The notes: a model not told the origin generated them from the sequence alone. Shown: positions 8,401 to 17,958, counted from the first letter of the stretch. The stretch is DNA of 40,761 nucleotides from Bacillota bacterium (GCA_021797675.1 JAJZZH010000133.1:1-40761); one strand, 5' to 3'. Numbers and translations: made by a program.

Positions 8401-8521
8401 CAAGTCCTTGGCCCCGTTCGCTGTCGGATACGCCTCCAGCATCCGGTCGGCGTCTTCCTGGCAAGCGTGCCCCGCGCCTACGCGCTGGGTCTCGAAAATT
8501 CAACAGGCAGGAGGCTCGGGA

Positions 8522-10006
8522 ATGTTGCGTCCCCCACGGTTTAAATTTGCCAGCGGCACCTGGGCAGTTTCCGTTGGCCTAATCGCCAGTGGTTGGTTGT
8601 TTGCCCTTTCTTTACCCGCTCGGGCCGAGGTTTCTCCCTTGGCGGGCATCGCGCATCTCGGCACGCGCGCCAAGCCCTTGCGGGCAGAAGAATTCGGCTT
8701 GCTCACCCACCGCTCGCGGTCAGGACAAAAGACGGCCAAGCCCGGAAACTCCCTGACCCACGCACGCCGCCGTGACTCCTTCCGAGCCCTCGGTCAGGTT
8801 AAAGGGTCTATGCAGGGGGTGCGCTCCCAACTCGGATGGTTGAACGAGAACATTATTGCCCAGGCCCAAGTCATCCGAAACAACCGCGTGCAGCTAGCGA
8901 AATTGCGCCATACGATTTTGGTCGATCAAATCACCCTGCAGCAAACCCGCCTGCGTTATCGAAATAATAACCTGGCCTTGGTCCAAACGAAGCAGCATCT
9001 GCGCGCCCATTTGGAGGTCTTTGATAATGAATTGCAATTTATCGAGCAGCACGGTAACGTATCGTATCTCTCGGTGTTCGTCAAGGTTCACAACTTTTCT
9101 CAATTTGTCAGCCGCCTGTTCTTGCTGGTTGAGGTTGGTCAAACACTGGGTCACCAGGTGCGCATCGTGCAGGGGATTGAGCATCGGCAAAAACTCTTGC
9201 GGACCAAGCTCTTGCACTCTCTCCACCACATCCAACGGCTGTCGACGGGCCTTCGACGTCAAGCCGCCGTACTCCAGGCGGCGAATCAGCACGATCTCGC
9301 CCACCAGGTCGCACTGACCCGGCTCCGCGCCCAAGCTCTTCAGGCGCTGCATCACAGCATGACCGAATCCATGCACTGGCGTACCTTGTGGAAATCGCGC
9401 CCTCACTTGCTCGCCACCCTGTCCGCCCGTTTGCACACAATTAATCAGGCGCTGGCGAATTTGATCAGCGCGGCCGACAGCGGGGCCATGGGCCGCCATC
9501 AGTTATACCAGTCGCTCTATCCCTTGGTGGCCCCGATTGCCAAAACGTTCGCCTTGCGCACGTCGCTCGTGATGGCCATTATTACCGAAGAATCGGGCGG
9601 GCAGCAAACCGCAGTCAGTCGGACCGGAGCCATCGGTCTCATGCAGCTAGAACCGGGCACCGCCCGCTGGCTGGGCATTGATCCCTACAATCCCAAGACC
9701 AATGTCCTTGGCGGCTGCCTCTACCTACACCAATTGTTGCAACTCTTCCATGGGCGTCTGGGCTTAGCCCTGTCGGCGTATAACGCCGGCCCCCAGGGCG
9801 TGATCCGTACGCAATCGGTACTGCCCGCTACCCGGATCTACGTCTCCCAAGTCCGTGCCCTCTATCAGACCTATCAAGCGATGGTGTATACCCCGACCCC
9901 TTTGCCCATCGCAACCAAGAAACCGCCAACCCGTGCCGCGTCGCCACCAGCGCCCCCCACACCGGTTGTGAAAAGCTGGGGCTTCATCCGTCCTTGGGGG
10001 CCGTAG
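8522..10006 (+). CDS. secreted lytic transglycosylase with coiled-coil N-terminal region
   Basis: A 494-residue exported protein. A signal peptide comes first (basic start, then VSVGLIASGWLFALSLPARA, cleavage after ARA). A long helical/coiled-coil region follows (about 90-300) with repeated Q/L/R heptads, then an SLT-type lysozyme-like domain at about 335-450. The SLT domain has ITEESGG with catalytic Glu near residue 357, GAIGLMQL, and ALSAYNAGP. A proline-rich tail ends the protein. It would cleave the glycan strands of peptidoglycan outside the membrane, for growth, sporulation or cell separation. ATG at 8522 with AGGAGG upstream; the frame is open to 8408 but without a site. The coiled-coil/SLT arrangement resembles CwlO-like plus transglycosylase proteins of spore formers. 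It converges on the spore protein gene. Confidence 0.88.
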   Translation: MLRPPRFKFASGTWAVSVGLIASGWLFALSLPARAEVSPLAGIAHLGTRAKPLRAEEFGLLTHRSRSGQKTAKPGNSLTHARRRDSFRALGQVKGSMQGVRSQLGWLNENIIAQAQVIRNNRVQLAKLRHTILVDQITLQQTRLRYRNNNLALVQTKQHLRAHLEVFDNELQFIEQHGNVSYLSVFVKVHNFSQFVSRLFLLVEVGQTLGHQVRIVQGIEHRQKLLRTKLLHSLHHIQRLSTGLRRQAAVLQAANQHDLAHQVALTRLRAQALQALHHSMTESMHWRTLWKSRPHLLATLSARLHTINQALANLISAADSGAMGRHQLYQSLYPLVAPIAKTFALRTSLVMAIITEESGGQQTAVSRTGAIGLMQLEPGTARWLGIDPYNPKTNVLGGCLYLHQLLQLFHGRLGLALSAYNAGPQGVIRTQSVLPATRIYVSQVRALYQTYQAMVYTPTPLPIATKKPPTRAASPPAPPTPVVKSWGFIRPWGP

Positions 10007-10043
10007 TTGTCTGGCGGCGCGGGGATTCCTCGGCGGCGCGCCA

Positions 10044-10074
10044 AAGACACCCTGGCTCTGCACTAGGGTGTCTT
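10044..10074. terminator. shared terminator hairpin between convergent genes
   Basis: A perfect 10-bp stem, AAGACACCCT/AGGGTGTCTT, with an 11-base loop, in the gap between the transglycosylase (plus) and the spore protein gene (minus). The T tract is short on both sides, so efficiency is uncertain. Confidence 0.65.
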
Positions 10075-10092
10075 GGTTGCTTCGCGACTGGG

Positions 10093-10314
10093 TTACAGAC
10101 GATTGCGATTCGCCATTTGTTGCTCCGCCATTTCAATCATCTTACGGACCATCTGGCCGCCTACGGCTCCACAATCGCGGGAAGGCACGTCTCCCCAGTA
10201 CCCTGAGTCGACGAGATGATCGAGTCCCAGTTCCCGGGCCACCTCGTATTTAAACTGGTCGAGGGCGCGCGAGGGCACCAGGGGACGATTGCCAGACATG
10301 TTTCCACGAGCCAT
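10093..10314 (-). CDS. small acid-soluble spore protein, alpha/beta type
   Basis: A 73-residue SASP with both family signatures: ALDQFKYEVARELG (helix 1 with the GPR protease site region E-LG) and GYWGDVPSRDCGAVGGQMVRKMIEMAE (helix 2 that binds DNA). These proteins coat spore DNA, shift it to an A-like form and are degraded at germination. The ATG at 10314 is eight bases after AGGAGG; the ATG two codons upstream is too close to the site. A sigma-G-like promoter lies upstream. It shows the organism forms, or descends from, endospore formers. Confidence 0.96.
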   Translation of the reverse strand: MARGNMSGNRPLVPSRALDQFKYEVARELGLDHLVDSGYWGDVPSRDCGAVGGQMVRKMIEMAEQQMANRNRL

Positions 10315-10347
10315 TTGCATCACCTCCTCGCTGACGGGAATTGCGGA

Positions 10348-10377
10348 TAGTGTGACCGTTAGAGGAAATTACTATCC
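10348..10377 (-). promoter_or_regulatory. sigma-G-like forespore promoter of the SASP gene
   Basis: Minus strand: GGATAG (10372-10377) and CACACTA (10348-10354) are 17 bases apart. The sigma-G consensus is roughly GHATR, 17-18 bases, CATWHTA; the -10 matches six of seven. The predicted start is about 25-30 bases before the SASP ATG. Confidence 0.55.
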
Positions 10378-10474
10378 TCCGACCGACGTCATAATTTTCT
10401 CCATGGGCTCGGACGGAAAATAGTGTTATGGTAGAAAGCGCATTCCAAAACGAGTCTGCAGGGAAGGTGACAGC

Positions 10475-11557
10475 ATGGAATTACGAGCGGTCGTGGTCGG
10501 CTGCGGAGGCATTGCGCAGGGAAAGCATCTCCCTGCGTTGGCCAAGATCCCCGACGTACAGTTGGTCGGCTTTTGCGATTTGGTCCGCGAGCGCGCAGAA
10601 AAGGCCGCCAAGGAATACGGAATCGACGGCGCGCGGGTATCCACGGATTACCGGGAAATCCTTGACATGGACGCTGACATGGTGTATGTGCTTACCACCA
10701 ATAACGCCCATGCAGAAATCACCATCGCCGCGCTCCAAGCCGGCAAGCACGTCATGTGTGAAAAGCCGATGGCGATTTCCAGCCAACAAGCCCAATCCAT
10801 GGTCGACGCGGCTCACGCCGCCAAAAAGATCTTGGCCATCGGTTATCAGAACCGGTTTCGCCCCGATGTTCAGTACCTTAAGCAGCTCTGTGAAGCCGAC
10901 GAGTTCGGCCATATCTACTTTGCTAAGGCGCTGGCCGTGCGCCGCCGCGCCGTCCCCACCTGGGGCAGTTTTCTCTCGAAAGCCAAACAGGGCGGCGGGC
11001 CCCTCATTGACATCGGCACCCATGCTCTCGACCTGACCCTGTGGATGATGAACAATTACCGTCCCCGCTCCGTCATGGGCACCAGCTACCGGGAGCTGGC
11101 CGACGAACCGCACCCGGCCAACACGTGGGGGACGTGGGATCCCAAGGAATTCACGGTCGAGGATTCAGCCTTCGGTTTCATTCAAATGGAAAACGGTGCC
11201 ACCATCATCCTAGAGTCGAGCTGGGCGCTGAACACGCTTCAGGTGGGCGAAGCCAAGACGGTGCTCTGCGGCACCAAGGCGGGTGCCGATCTGTTGGATG
11301 GGTTGCGCGTCAACGGTGAGCGCCTGGGGCGCCTGTACACCTTCCAGCCTGATCTCAAAACCGGTGGCGCCGCGTTTTTCACGGGTAACACGGATCAAGA
11401 TGCGGGGACAGCTGAGGCGTTGAACTTTGTCGAGGCGGTCAAAGGAGAAGCCGAGCCGGTGGTCAAGCCGGAAGAGGCCCTGATGGTGACCCGCATCCTC
11501 GAGGCCATTTATCAGTCGGCGGAATCTGGCCAACTGGTGTCCATGCACAACGCCTAA
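10475..11557 (+). CDS. Gfo/Idh/MocA-family NAD(P)-dependent oxidoreductase (copy 1)
   Basis: A 360-residue sugar or inositol dehydrogenase-type protein. The N-terminal Rossmann fold has VVGCGGIAQGKHLPAL, and EKPMA (the EKP motif whose Lys is catalytic) is near residue 97. The C-terminal alpha/beta domain carries GGGPLIDIGTHALDLTLWMM with the conserved D...H pair. These enzymes oxidise or reduce secondary alcohols of sugars. ATG at 10475 with AGGGAAGG upstream. A ThuA-like gene converges on it from the right. A second Gfo/Idh copy of clearly different sequence is at 16867. Substrate unknown. Confidence 0.92.
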   Translation: MELRAVVVGCGGIAQGKHLPALAKIPDVQLVGFCDLVRERAEKAAKEYGIDGARVSTDYREILDMDADMVYVLTTNNAHAEITIAALQAGKHVMCEKPMAISSQQAQSMVDAAHAAKKILAIGYQNRFRPDVQYLKQLCEADEFGHIYFAKALAVRRRAVPTWGSFLSKAKQGGGPLIDIGTHALDLTLWMMNNYRPRSVMGTSYRELADEPHPANTWGTWDPKEFTVEDSAFGFIQMENGATIILESSWALNTLQVGEAKTVLCGTKAGADLLDGLRVNGERLGRLYTFQPDLKTGGAAFFTGNTDQDAGTAEALNFVEAVKGEAEPVVKPEEALMVTRILEAIYQSAESGQLVSMHNA

Positions 11558-11577
11558 CCGCCTCAAATCGGAGCGAC

Positions 11578-11595
11578 GCCTGCCTTTCGGCGGGC
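11578..11595. terminator. hairpin between convergent Gfo/Idh and ThuA genes
   Basis: GCCTGCC-TTTC-GGCGGGC is a compact GC-rich hairpin (one T.G pair) 20 bases after the Gfo/Idh stop. It has no T tract, so its role as terminator is only suggested by position. Confidence 0.35.
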
Positions 11596-11648
11596 GCCGC
11601 GCCAATCTCTGCGCAAATCCTCAAACCGCTTGGCCAACCCGTCCGCCA

Positions 11649-12377
11649 TTAGCCCTGGGAATCGGCCGATGCCGACGCTATGGGCGCCGACCAGCCGAAT
11701 TTCGGGGCTGGTCCCGATCCAGGGGCCGCCCAGCGGACGGCGTTTCGCAAGACTGTCCGAATCTCTGAACGATAGTAGGTGGGAAAGGCCTCATGGCCGG
11801 GCCGAAAATAGAAGATACGGCCCCGGCCGCGATAAAAGCCGGCACCGCTGCGAAATACTTCCCCGCCGGCGAACCAACTGATGAAGACAAGTTCCTCAGG
11901 ATCAGGAATGTCAAACACCTCTCCATACATTTCCTCTTGCGGCAAGTCGATCCATAGAGGCAAATCGTCGGCCACCGGGTGGCCCGGATTCACGACCCAA
12001 ATTCTTTCCGGTAACCCGTCTTCCCGCCATTTGAGGTCGCACGTTGTTCCCATCAGCCGCCGGAAAATTTTCGACATGTGGCCCGAGTGGAGCACCACTA
12101 GCCCCATGCCTTCGAGCACGCGGCGTTGGACGCGATCGACGACGTCGTCGGCAACCTCTTCATGCGCCAGGTGCCCCCACCACGTCAAGACGTCCGTCCG
12201 CGCTAGCACGTCTTCGCTGAGCCCATGTTCCGGCTCGTCAAGCGTCGCCGTGCGAACGTCAAAATAGGGATCCAGTCCCTCCTTAATCGCCATGTGGATG
12301 CCATGAGGATACACCTGCTGAATTTCCGCTTGATTCCGTTCGTGTCGGTATTCGTTCCACACCGTGACGCGCGTCAT
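11649..12377 (-). CDS. ThuA-like (trehalose utilisation) protein, copy 1
   Basis: A 242-residue protein of the ThuA family, which has a class I glutamine-amidotransferase-like fold. Seen are [51 protein letters not shown], and the closing [19 protein letters not shown]. In rhizobia ThuA works with the Gfo/Idh protein ThuB in making 3-keto derivatives of trehalose and related sugars; related proteins act on 3-keto glycosides. The ATG at 12377 follows GGGAGG at 8 bases. Transcribed behind the LarA-like gene (194-base gap) and convergent with Gfo/Idh copy 1. Confidence 0.88.
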   Translation of the reverse strand: MTRVTVWNEYRHERNQAEIQQVYPHGIHMAIKEGLDPYFDVRTATLDEPEHGLSEDVLARTDVLTWWGHLAHEEVADDVVDRVQRRVLEGMGLVVLHSGHMSKIFRRLMGTTCDLKWREDGLPERIWVVNPGHPVADDLPLWIDLPQEEMYGEVFDIPDPEELVFISWFAGGEVFRSGAGFYRGRGRIFYFRPGHEAFPTYYRSEIRTVLRNAVRWAAPGSGPAPKFGWSAPIASASADSQG

Positions 12378-12571
12378 GATTGTAGCCTCCCTGCTGTTCG
12401 ACCCCCCGGTGCCTGCCACTGAATGGTTGCCTATGTTCCGCGGCCAAGGGGCCCCGTGACGAAGCCAAAGGCTCGTCGGGCCACCTATGGCGCGTTGATG
12501 GATCGCGATCCACGCCCCTATTATATCCGAGCCTTGCGCACCATCCGGCAACGCCTCAGCAAAGGAAGGGG

Positions 12572-13855
12572 CTAGCGCAGGGAGATTCCCGCCACCGACG
12601 GCAAGCTTCCATCGGCATCAAAACAGATGGGCTCCCACGGGCCGTGCGGTGTCAGCCCGAGTCGATCCGCCTCATCAGCCAATCCCTCCGAAATCGCGAA
12701 TTCCTCGACCGACAAGGTGTCTCGGATGACGACCACCCGGCCTTGTGCGGGGGTTCGCCCGTTAATCGCCCGAATGGCGGCCTCAACGGCTTGTCGGTCG
12801 TTTTCCAGCACCATCGGAATGCGCGCCCCGGCAAGTTCGGTGGAGGTCAGCCCATTGAGATAGGTCTTTTCCCAGTCGATGGATTCAAACAAATGGCGGG
12901 GAATCGTATCGGCGGCGCCCACTCCAATGGCGTTCCCGTGCGTTTCGGGAGTCAGGTTGAGCACGGTCAGCCGCGTCGCCTCTAGTCCTCCCGTAGCTGC
13001 CCGCGAAATCCAACGACCGGTGACATTGGGGTCCATTCCGGACCCGGACAGGTTCTTTCCCAACCGCCCCACCACCAACAGGTCCACGTGTTGAAAAGGC
13101 AGGCGTGCCATCCATTCGCGTGCTTCGTCCAGCAATGCGCGCTCTTCGGCGAGCATCAGAGCCTTAGGCAGGACTCGGATGCGTGCCGTCTCTTCCCGGC
13201 CGTTTTCGACCACCGCCACCCCACACGGCACCGGTACACGCCGCAAAAGGAGTTCGCCCGCCTCGGGCAATACGCGGTGAAATTCCGTGAATCCTCGCCG
13301 GTGGACCGAGGCGGCTCCCACGTGCTTGCCGAATCCGATCACCAGCATCTTGCAGAGCCCGCTTTCGTGCGGACCATGGAAATCGGTATGGGGTTTCACC
13401 CGATTAATGGGAATCACCCCGTCCCGAGACAGTGCGGCCCGGCTAAAATATAATGGCGTGCCGTCATTAAGTCGGGCCACTTCCTCCACCGCCATGTCGT
13501 CATCGATGGCCACGCCCATCGTCGCCTCCGTAATGCCCAACGCGGCCAACACTTCACGCTGCCCAGCCGCGGTGGCCCCCCCATGGGAGGCCATGGCCGG
13601 AATGATGACCGCGTCTGCCCCTTCGGCGCGGATCAAGTCGATGACTTGCTTGACGATGAGCGCGATGGATCGAATCCCCCGGCTGCCGACCCCCAGGGCA
13701 TACGTTTTGCCCGCCTTGATCTCCGTCCTGACGGTCGGCCACTGATCGACCACCGCCCGGGCCGGATCCACTTCCTGAAGCCCCTTCATGACCTGCGTGA
13801 CTCTGCGAAATTGTGGCCAAACGGTGGCTTCGCCTTCAATGCGGAGATTCCACAA
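12572..13855 (-). CDS. LarA-like (DUF2088) protein, possible nickel-pincer racemase/epimerase relative
   Basis: A 427-residue protein of the DUF2088/lactate-racemase-related family. N-terminal segments include [33 protein letters not shown] is the hallmark stretch; [31 protein letters not shown] holds the likely catalytic/pincer Lys and His residues. LarA uses a nickel-pincer nucleotide to racemise lactate; homologues act on other 2-hydroxy acids. This subgroup is diverged, and no larB/C/E cofactor genes are in the window. The TTG at 13855 is preferred: AGGGAGG lies 7 bases before it. A GTG at 13939 would add 28 residues without a clear site. It lies upstream of ThuA copy 1 on the same strand. 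Confidence 0.75.
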   Translation of the reverse strand: MWNLRIEGEATVWPQFRRVTQVMKGLQEVDPARAVVDQWPTVRTEIKAGKTYALGVGSRGIRSIALIVKQVIDLIRAEGADAVIIPAMASHGGATAAGQREVLAALGITEATMGVAIDDDMAVEEVARLNDGTPLYFSRAALSRDGVIPINRVKPHTDFHGPHESGLCKMLVIGFGKHVGAASVHRRGFTEFHRVLPEAGELLLRRVPVPCGVAVVENGREETARIRVLPKALMLAEERALLDEAREWMARLPFQHVDLLVVGRLGKNLSGSGMDPNVTGRWISRAATGGLEATRLTVLNLTPETHGNAIGVGAADTIPRHLFESIDWEKTYLNGLTSTELAGARIPMVLENDRQAVEAAIRAINGRTPAQGRVVVIRDTLSVEEFAISEGLADEADRLGLTPHGPWEPICFDADGSLPSVAGISLR

Positions 13856-14534
13856 ACCATTTGCCTCCCTACCCAATTTTTCTGTCGCTTGAGGACCGTA
13901 GCATACGATAGATGCATTGGGAATTGGCGCGTGCCGCACCTAACCGTTCTTTCGACGCGCCTGATGTCCGATGGCCGACCCATTTCCTCGGCCACGGCCA
14001 GCTGACCGTCGACGCCCCAGGCCCTTTCGGTTTCGCACCGAATCTATTGTACAGGATCTTCGATCCGGGTGGTCCGTGGGATTGCTCCCATCGCCCCACA
14101 TGGCACTCCGATCGCCGACTGAACGCGACCGTCTTGATGACGTCGGCTGGCCTTCGGCCAGGTGCCATCGACACCCGTTTGCCCAGGGACGCTGGAAGCC
14201 CGTGGTCATGAAGTCCCGCGTCCGACGGATGCTGGGGGCCAACGATCCAACCCCCATCGAGAAACCGCTTGCGCGTCTAGTCGAAATCCTCGCCTTCAAG
14301 TACACTGGGATGTAGTGACAGGCACCGCCAGTATTCACCGGTTGGCCGGTGTCATGGGGTGTCAAGCGCGAAATCGCAACGCTCGTTAGTCTCTGCGCTT
14401 GCAAGGGAGCCGCTGAGGCCAACAAGCTGGCCGAACCCCCAGGCTCTATCGACCACTACTGTTAAAAGGATCTGGCAGGCGAGTCAGGGGGACCCGCCGC
14501 GAGGATTCCAGAGCGGAACCTCCGCCACGCACTG
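13856..14534. other. intergenic stretch, no supported gene
   Basis: Nearly 680 bases between the divergent LarA-like and MFS genes. Frames of about 100-160 codons exist on both strands but overlap one another, have no recognisable domain and lack ribosome-binding sites. It presumably holds the promoters of both flanking genes, though no near-consensus -35/-10 pair was found. Confidence 0.4.
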
Positions 14535-15788
14535 ATGATGAACGACAATCTCTATTCGGAGCACGAACCAGCCAATACGCGGATCAATGCGCTCAACGGA
14601 GCTGCCCAAGCGATCGCCCTCAATCTGGTCAATCCCTTTCTCGGCATTGACTTGATACGTTTGGGCTCCAACAATTTCGAGCTGAGTTTGTTGACCGCCT
14701 TGCCGCCGTTGGCGGTAACGGTTACCACGCTGCTCGGCGCCCGCTTGGTGGCCAGGACGCCCAGCGCCCATCGCGCGGCGGCCAAGCTCTTCTTCCTCGC
14801 CCGAACGTTTCCCCTCGCCTTCCTAATCGTCAACGGGATGCCGCACTCGCCGTGGCAGCCAATGCTGATGGTCATTTTGATTGGGGCCATGAATATTCCC
14901 ATCGCCGTTGCCAACCTCACCTGGCAGGCGATGATCACCGCCCTCTTCACCCCCCCGGCGCGTACTCGGGCGGTCGGACTGCGCAATGTGGCCACCAGCA
15001 TTGCAGGTATCATCACCTTGCTTTTGGCCGCCTTGGTCATGCAGAAGAACTCGGGAAACGTGGGCTACCTTTACGTCTTCGGTGCCGCGTTGGTAGCCGG
15101 CATGGTCGAAGTCTTCTGGTTCTTGCGGCTGCGCGGCGACCCGCCCGTACAGACGGCGCCCCCTCAATTCGGTGCGGCTTTACGCCGCATATGGGCCTAC
15201 GCCGACTTCCGGCGCTATGCCTTGGCCGGCATTCCCTTTTACCTGGGCTGGTTGATGGCGCAGCCGCTCTTCGTCCGTTACCAGGTCTCCTATGCGGGTG
15301 CGACCAACGCCTGGATCGCCCTATTCGCGGCGACCAACGCCCTGTTCAGCGCGATCACCACGCCGCTATGGGGAAGAGTTGGCCACCGGGTGGGGGCGCA
15401 GTACGCCCTCCCGCTGGCTTGTGCCCTGTTGTCATCGGTCCCCATGATTTACGCGCTGAACCTCGGCCTGCATGGCATTTTGCTTTCCAACGTGCTTGGC
15501 GGAGCTTTCGGTGCCGGAGTGAACATGTTTCTGTTGATCCGGTTGATGGAGGTCGCCCCGGTTGATGACCGCATCTTTGCCATTGGCCTGGCTAACACCC
15601 TGATCGGAACTGCAGGCGTCGCCGGCCCCCTGCTCAGCGTGGTGCTGCTCCACTACCTCCCTATTCCCGGTGTTTTCTGGATCCCCACCGCATTGCGTTG
15701 CTTTGGCGCGGCCGCTTTCTTGGCCACCATCCGGCCGGGGATCCGACGGCCCGTCCTCCCCCACTCTTGTACCGGCGGCAGCGCGTGA
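14535..15788 (+). CDS. MFS transporter, possible sugar or sugar-acid permease
   Basis: A 417-residue membrane protein with about 12 hydrophobic segments, for example LSLLTALPPLAVTVTTLLGARLV, AGIITLLLAALVMQ and ILLSNVLGGAFGAGVNMFLLIRL. It has a motif A-like loop between helices 8 and 9 (TTPLWGRVGHRVGAQ). The specific family is not recognised. Its position in a cluster with Gfo/Idh, ThuA and LarA-like genes suggests uptake or efflux of the pathway's carbohydrate. The start codon is ATG at 14535 or 14538, with a poor ribosome-binding sequence. Its stop is 22 bases from the convergent PRPP synthetase stop. Confidence 0.82.
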   Translation: MMNDNLYSEHEPANTRINALNGAAQAIALNLVNPFLGIDLIRLGSNNFELSLLTALPPLAVTVTTLLGARLVARTPSAHRAAAKLFFLARTFPLAFLIVNGMPHSPWQPMLMVILIGAMNIPIAVANLTWQAMITALFTPPARTRAVGLRNVATSIAGIITLLLAALVMQKNSGNVGYLYVFGAALVAGMVEVFWFLRLRGDPPVQTAPPQFGAALRRIWAYADFRRYALAGIPFYLGWLMAQPLFVRYQVSYAGATNAWIALFAATNALFSAITTPLWGRVGHRVGAQYALPLACALLSSVPMIYALNLGLHGILLSNVLGGAFGAGVNMFLLIRLMEVAPVDDRIFAIGLANTLIGTAGVAGPLLSVVLLHYLPIPGVFWIPTALRCFGAAAFLATIRPGIRRPVLPHSCTGGSA

Positions 15789-15810
15789 CGGAACCATCAA
15801 CGAGCTGGGC

Positions 15811-16764
15811 TCAGGGCAGCATTTCGCTGATGCTGAGCCGATGGTGAATCCGCCGGATCGCCTCACCGAACAACGGAGCGACCGAGAGGACTTCGATTTT
15901 GTCCGAGAAGGCTGCCGGCTGATTTTCGACGGTGTCGGTAATAAATAACTTGGCAATCGGGCTCTGGTCAATCTTGTCTACGGAGCTCTGGGTCAACACC
16001 CCGTGCGTAACGGCCGCATAAACGCCTTGGGCTCCCCGCTCCATCACCGCTTCCGCCACGTGCGTCAACGTGCCCCCTGAGGCGACGAAATCATCGACGA
16101 TAACGATCATTTTGTTCCGTACTTCCCCAATGATTTGCAACACGAGGGAATTCTCCGCATGATCGCGGCGTTCCTTGTCGGCGACGACGATGGTGGTTCC
16201 CAGGCACGACGCGTAGCGCCGTGCCTGTTTGGCAAACCCGACGTCGGGCGAAGCTACCACCAGATTTTCCAATCCCAAGGATTGAATCCGCTCGCAGATC
16301 ACCGGCAAGGCGTAGAGATTGTCAACCGGTTTGCGAAAGAAGCCCTGAATCTGCGGCGCGTGGAGATCCATCGTGACCACCCGATCAGCCCCCACCGCCT
16401 CGATGGCGTCTGCACACACCCGCGCTCGGATGGAGACCCGCGGTTCATCTTTTTTGTCCCCTTTAGCATAGCTAAAATAGGGAATCACCACGGTGACCGA
16501 ATCGGCGCCCGCGCGTTTGCAGGCGTCAATCCAAAACAGCAATTCCATGAAATGGTCATTCGTAGGGAAAATGGTTGACTGAACAAGATATACGGGCTGG
16601 CCCCGGACGTTTTGCAGAATCCGCACGAACGTGTTGCCGTCCGAAAATTGCAAGGTTTCGTTTTGTCCAGGGCGGATGCCCAAATAATCGCAAATCCGTG
16701 ACGTGAGCCGTAAACTCCCCCGACCCGCAAACACCAACATCGGTGCTGGTGAATACGTGCTCAT
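15811..16764 (-). CDS. ribose-phosphate diphosphokinase (PRPP synthetase), variant type
   Basis: A 317-residue PRPP synthetase that makes 5-phosphoribosyl-diphosphate from ribose 5-phosphate and ATP. Seen are NVRGQPVYLVQS, the catalytic flexible loop region YFSYAKGDKKDEPRVSI (in place of the usual YARQDRK), DLHAPQIQGFF, and the ribose-phosphate-binding loop VDDFVASGGTL (usually VDDIIDTAGT). The changes mark it as a non-canonical subgroup; a standard prs for nucleotide synthesis is probably elsewhere. ATG at 16764 with GAAGGAGG upstream. It lies 102 bases behind Gfo/Idh copy 2 in the same direction, suggesting ThuA2-Gfo/Idh2-prs is one unit. Confidence 0.88.
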   Translation of the reverse strand: MSTYSPAPMLVFAGRGSLRLTSRICDYLGIRPGQNETLQFSDGNTFVRILQNVRGQPVYLVQSTIFPTNDHFMELLFWIDACKRAGADSVTVVIPYFSYAKGDKKDEPRVSIRARVCADAIEAVGADRVVTMDLHAPQIQGFFRKPVDNLYALPVICERIQSLGLENLVVASPDVGFAKQARRYASCLGTTIVVADKERRDHAENSLVLQIIGEVRNKMIVIVDDFVASGGTLTHVAEAVMERGAQGVYAAVTHGVLTQSSVDKIDQSPIAKLFITDTVENQPAAFSDKIEVLSVAPLFGEAIRRIHHRLSISEMLP

Positions 16765-16866
16765 CTCCCCCCTCCTTCCCCGACCACCCGGAATGGGTTC
16801 CACTTCCCCCTAGGGTACCGGTCGATGGGACGCAAAGCAGCCGCTGCCCGCGCCTGCGCAGGTCGC

Positions 16867-17958
16867 TTACCGATGGGGCAGCGCATCGGGATGCATCGGC
16901 ATCGCCGGCGGGCGTTCCGGACGGCTGAGGATGTCCTGGTGACGCCCTGTTTGGGAAGAAACCAAAAGCGCCTCCATGACCTCCAAGACATGCTGGGCAA
17001 TGACGCCATCAGCGCGGGCCATACGGTTTTCGGCAACCGCCGCCGCCAAGTCCACCGCCCCCAGACCGCGGGCGTTTTCGGTTGGGCCCGCCAGCAGCGG
17101 CACGGAACTCCATTCCCGGGCGTCAAATCGCCGGATTTCCACGGGTCCGCCGAACGTATTGGGATCGGGCACGGACAAGGTGGCTTCACTGCCGTAGATC
17201 TCGATCCGCGGCAACCGCGCATGCCAGACGTCGAAACTGGTGATCAGGGTCGCCACCGCCCCGGTGTGAAACTCCAAACTGCCGGCGACATGCGTGGGCG
17301 TGCGCACGGTAATCCGTTCTCCGCGGTGAGGCGCACTGCCGATGAGGCGCTCGGCGAAGGTCTGGACAGCGATGGAGGTCACGCGGCGCACCGCGCCCAT
17401 CAATTGGAACAAAGCGCTGAGATAATACGGCCCCATATCAAACAGGGGCCCACCCCCAGGCTGGTAGAAAAATTCCGGATCGGGATGCCAGTTCTCATGA
17501 CCGTGGCTGGTCATGAAAGCGGCCGCGGCCACCGGCTCGCCAATCCAACCGTCATCAATCATCTTGCGAGCCGTCTGGATGCCCGCCCCGAGCACGGTGT
17601 CGGGGGCGGATCCGATGCGGCGTCCCTGGCCTTGGCTAACGTCGATCAACCGGCGTCCTTCGGCAGCGGTAAGCGCCAAAGGCTTTTCCCCGTATACATG
17701 CTTACCCGCCTCCAGCGCGGCCAGGGAGACGGCGCCGTGCGCGGACGGCACGGTGAGATTGATCACCATGTCAATCGTGGCGTCCGCCAACAACTGGTCG
17801 ACGGAAAGCGCCTTGACCTCATACTGCGCCGCCTTCGCCTGGGCCCGCTCCGGAATTTGGTCAGCCACCGCGGTGACCTGCATGTGCGGCACTCCCGAAA
17901 GATTCTTGAGGTAAATATCACTGATATTGCCACACCCAATAATTCCCACCCGCATCAT
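16867..17958 (-). CDS. Gfo/Idh/MocA-family oxidoreductase (copy 2)
   Basis: A 363-residue dehydrogenase-type protein. It has a Rossmann start (MRVGIIGCGNISDIYLKNL), the EKPLALT motif near residue 95, and a C-terminal domain with GGGPLFDMGPYYLSALFQLMG. In the position where many family members have a DxxxH pair it reads D...Y, a difference from copy 1. The ATG pair at 17958/17955 is preceded by GAGGAGG. The first ATG overlaps the TGA of the ThuA gene (ATGA), so the two are translationally coupled. ThuA-ThuB coupling of this sort is known for 3-keto-sugar formation; the substrate here is unknown. Confidence 0.92.
   Translation of the reverse strand: MMRVGIIGCGNISDIYLKNLSGVPHMQVTAVADQIPERAQAKAAQYEVKALSVDQLLADATIDMVINLTVPSAHGAVSLAALEAGKHVYGEKPLALTAAEGRRLIDVSQGQGRRIGSAPDTVLGAGIQTARKMIDDGWIGEPVAAAAFMTSHGHENWHPDPEFFYQPGGGPLFDMGPYYLSALFQLMGAVRRVTSIAVQTFAERLIGSAPHRGERITVRTPTHVAGSLEFHTGAVATLITSFDVWHARLPRIEIYGSEATLSVPDPNTFGGPVEIRRFDAREWSSVPLLAGPTENARGLGAVDLAAAVAENRMARADGVIAQHVLEVMEALLVSSQTGRHQDILSRPERPPAMPMHPDALPHR

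Noticed and set aside
8036-8521. c-di-AMP (ydaO) riboswitch ahead of the cell-wall hydrolase
   Set aside because: The conserved ydaO blocks could not be located, although the genomic position would fit.
13940-14425. 161-codon minus-strand frame between the LarA-like and MFS genes
   Set aside because: No ribosome-binding site, no known domain, Arg/Ser-rich shadow-like composition and conflicting frames on the other strand.
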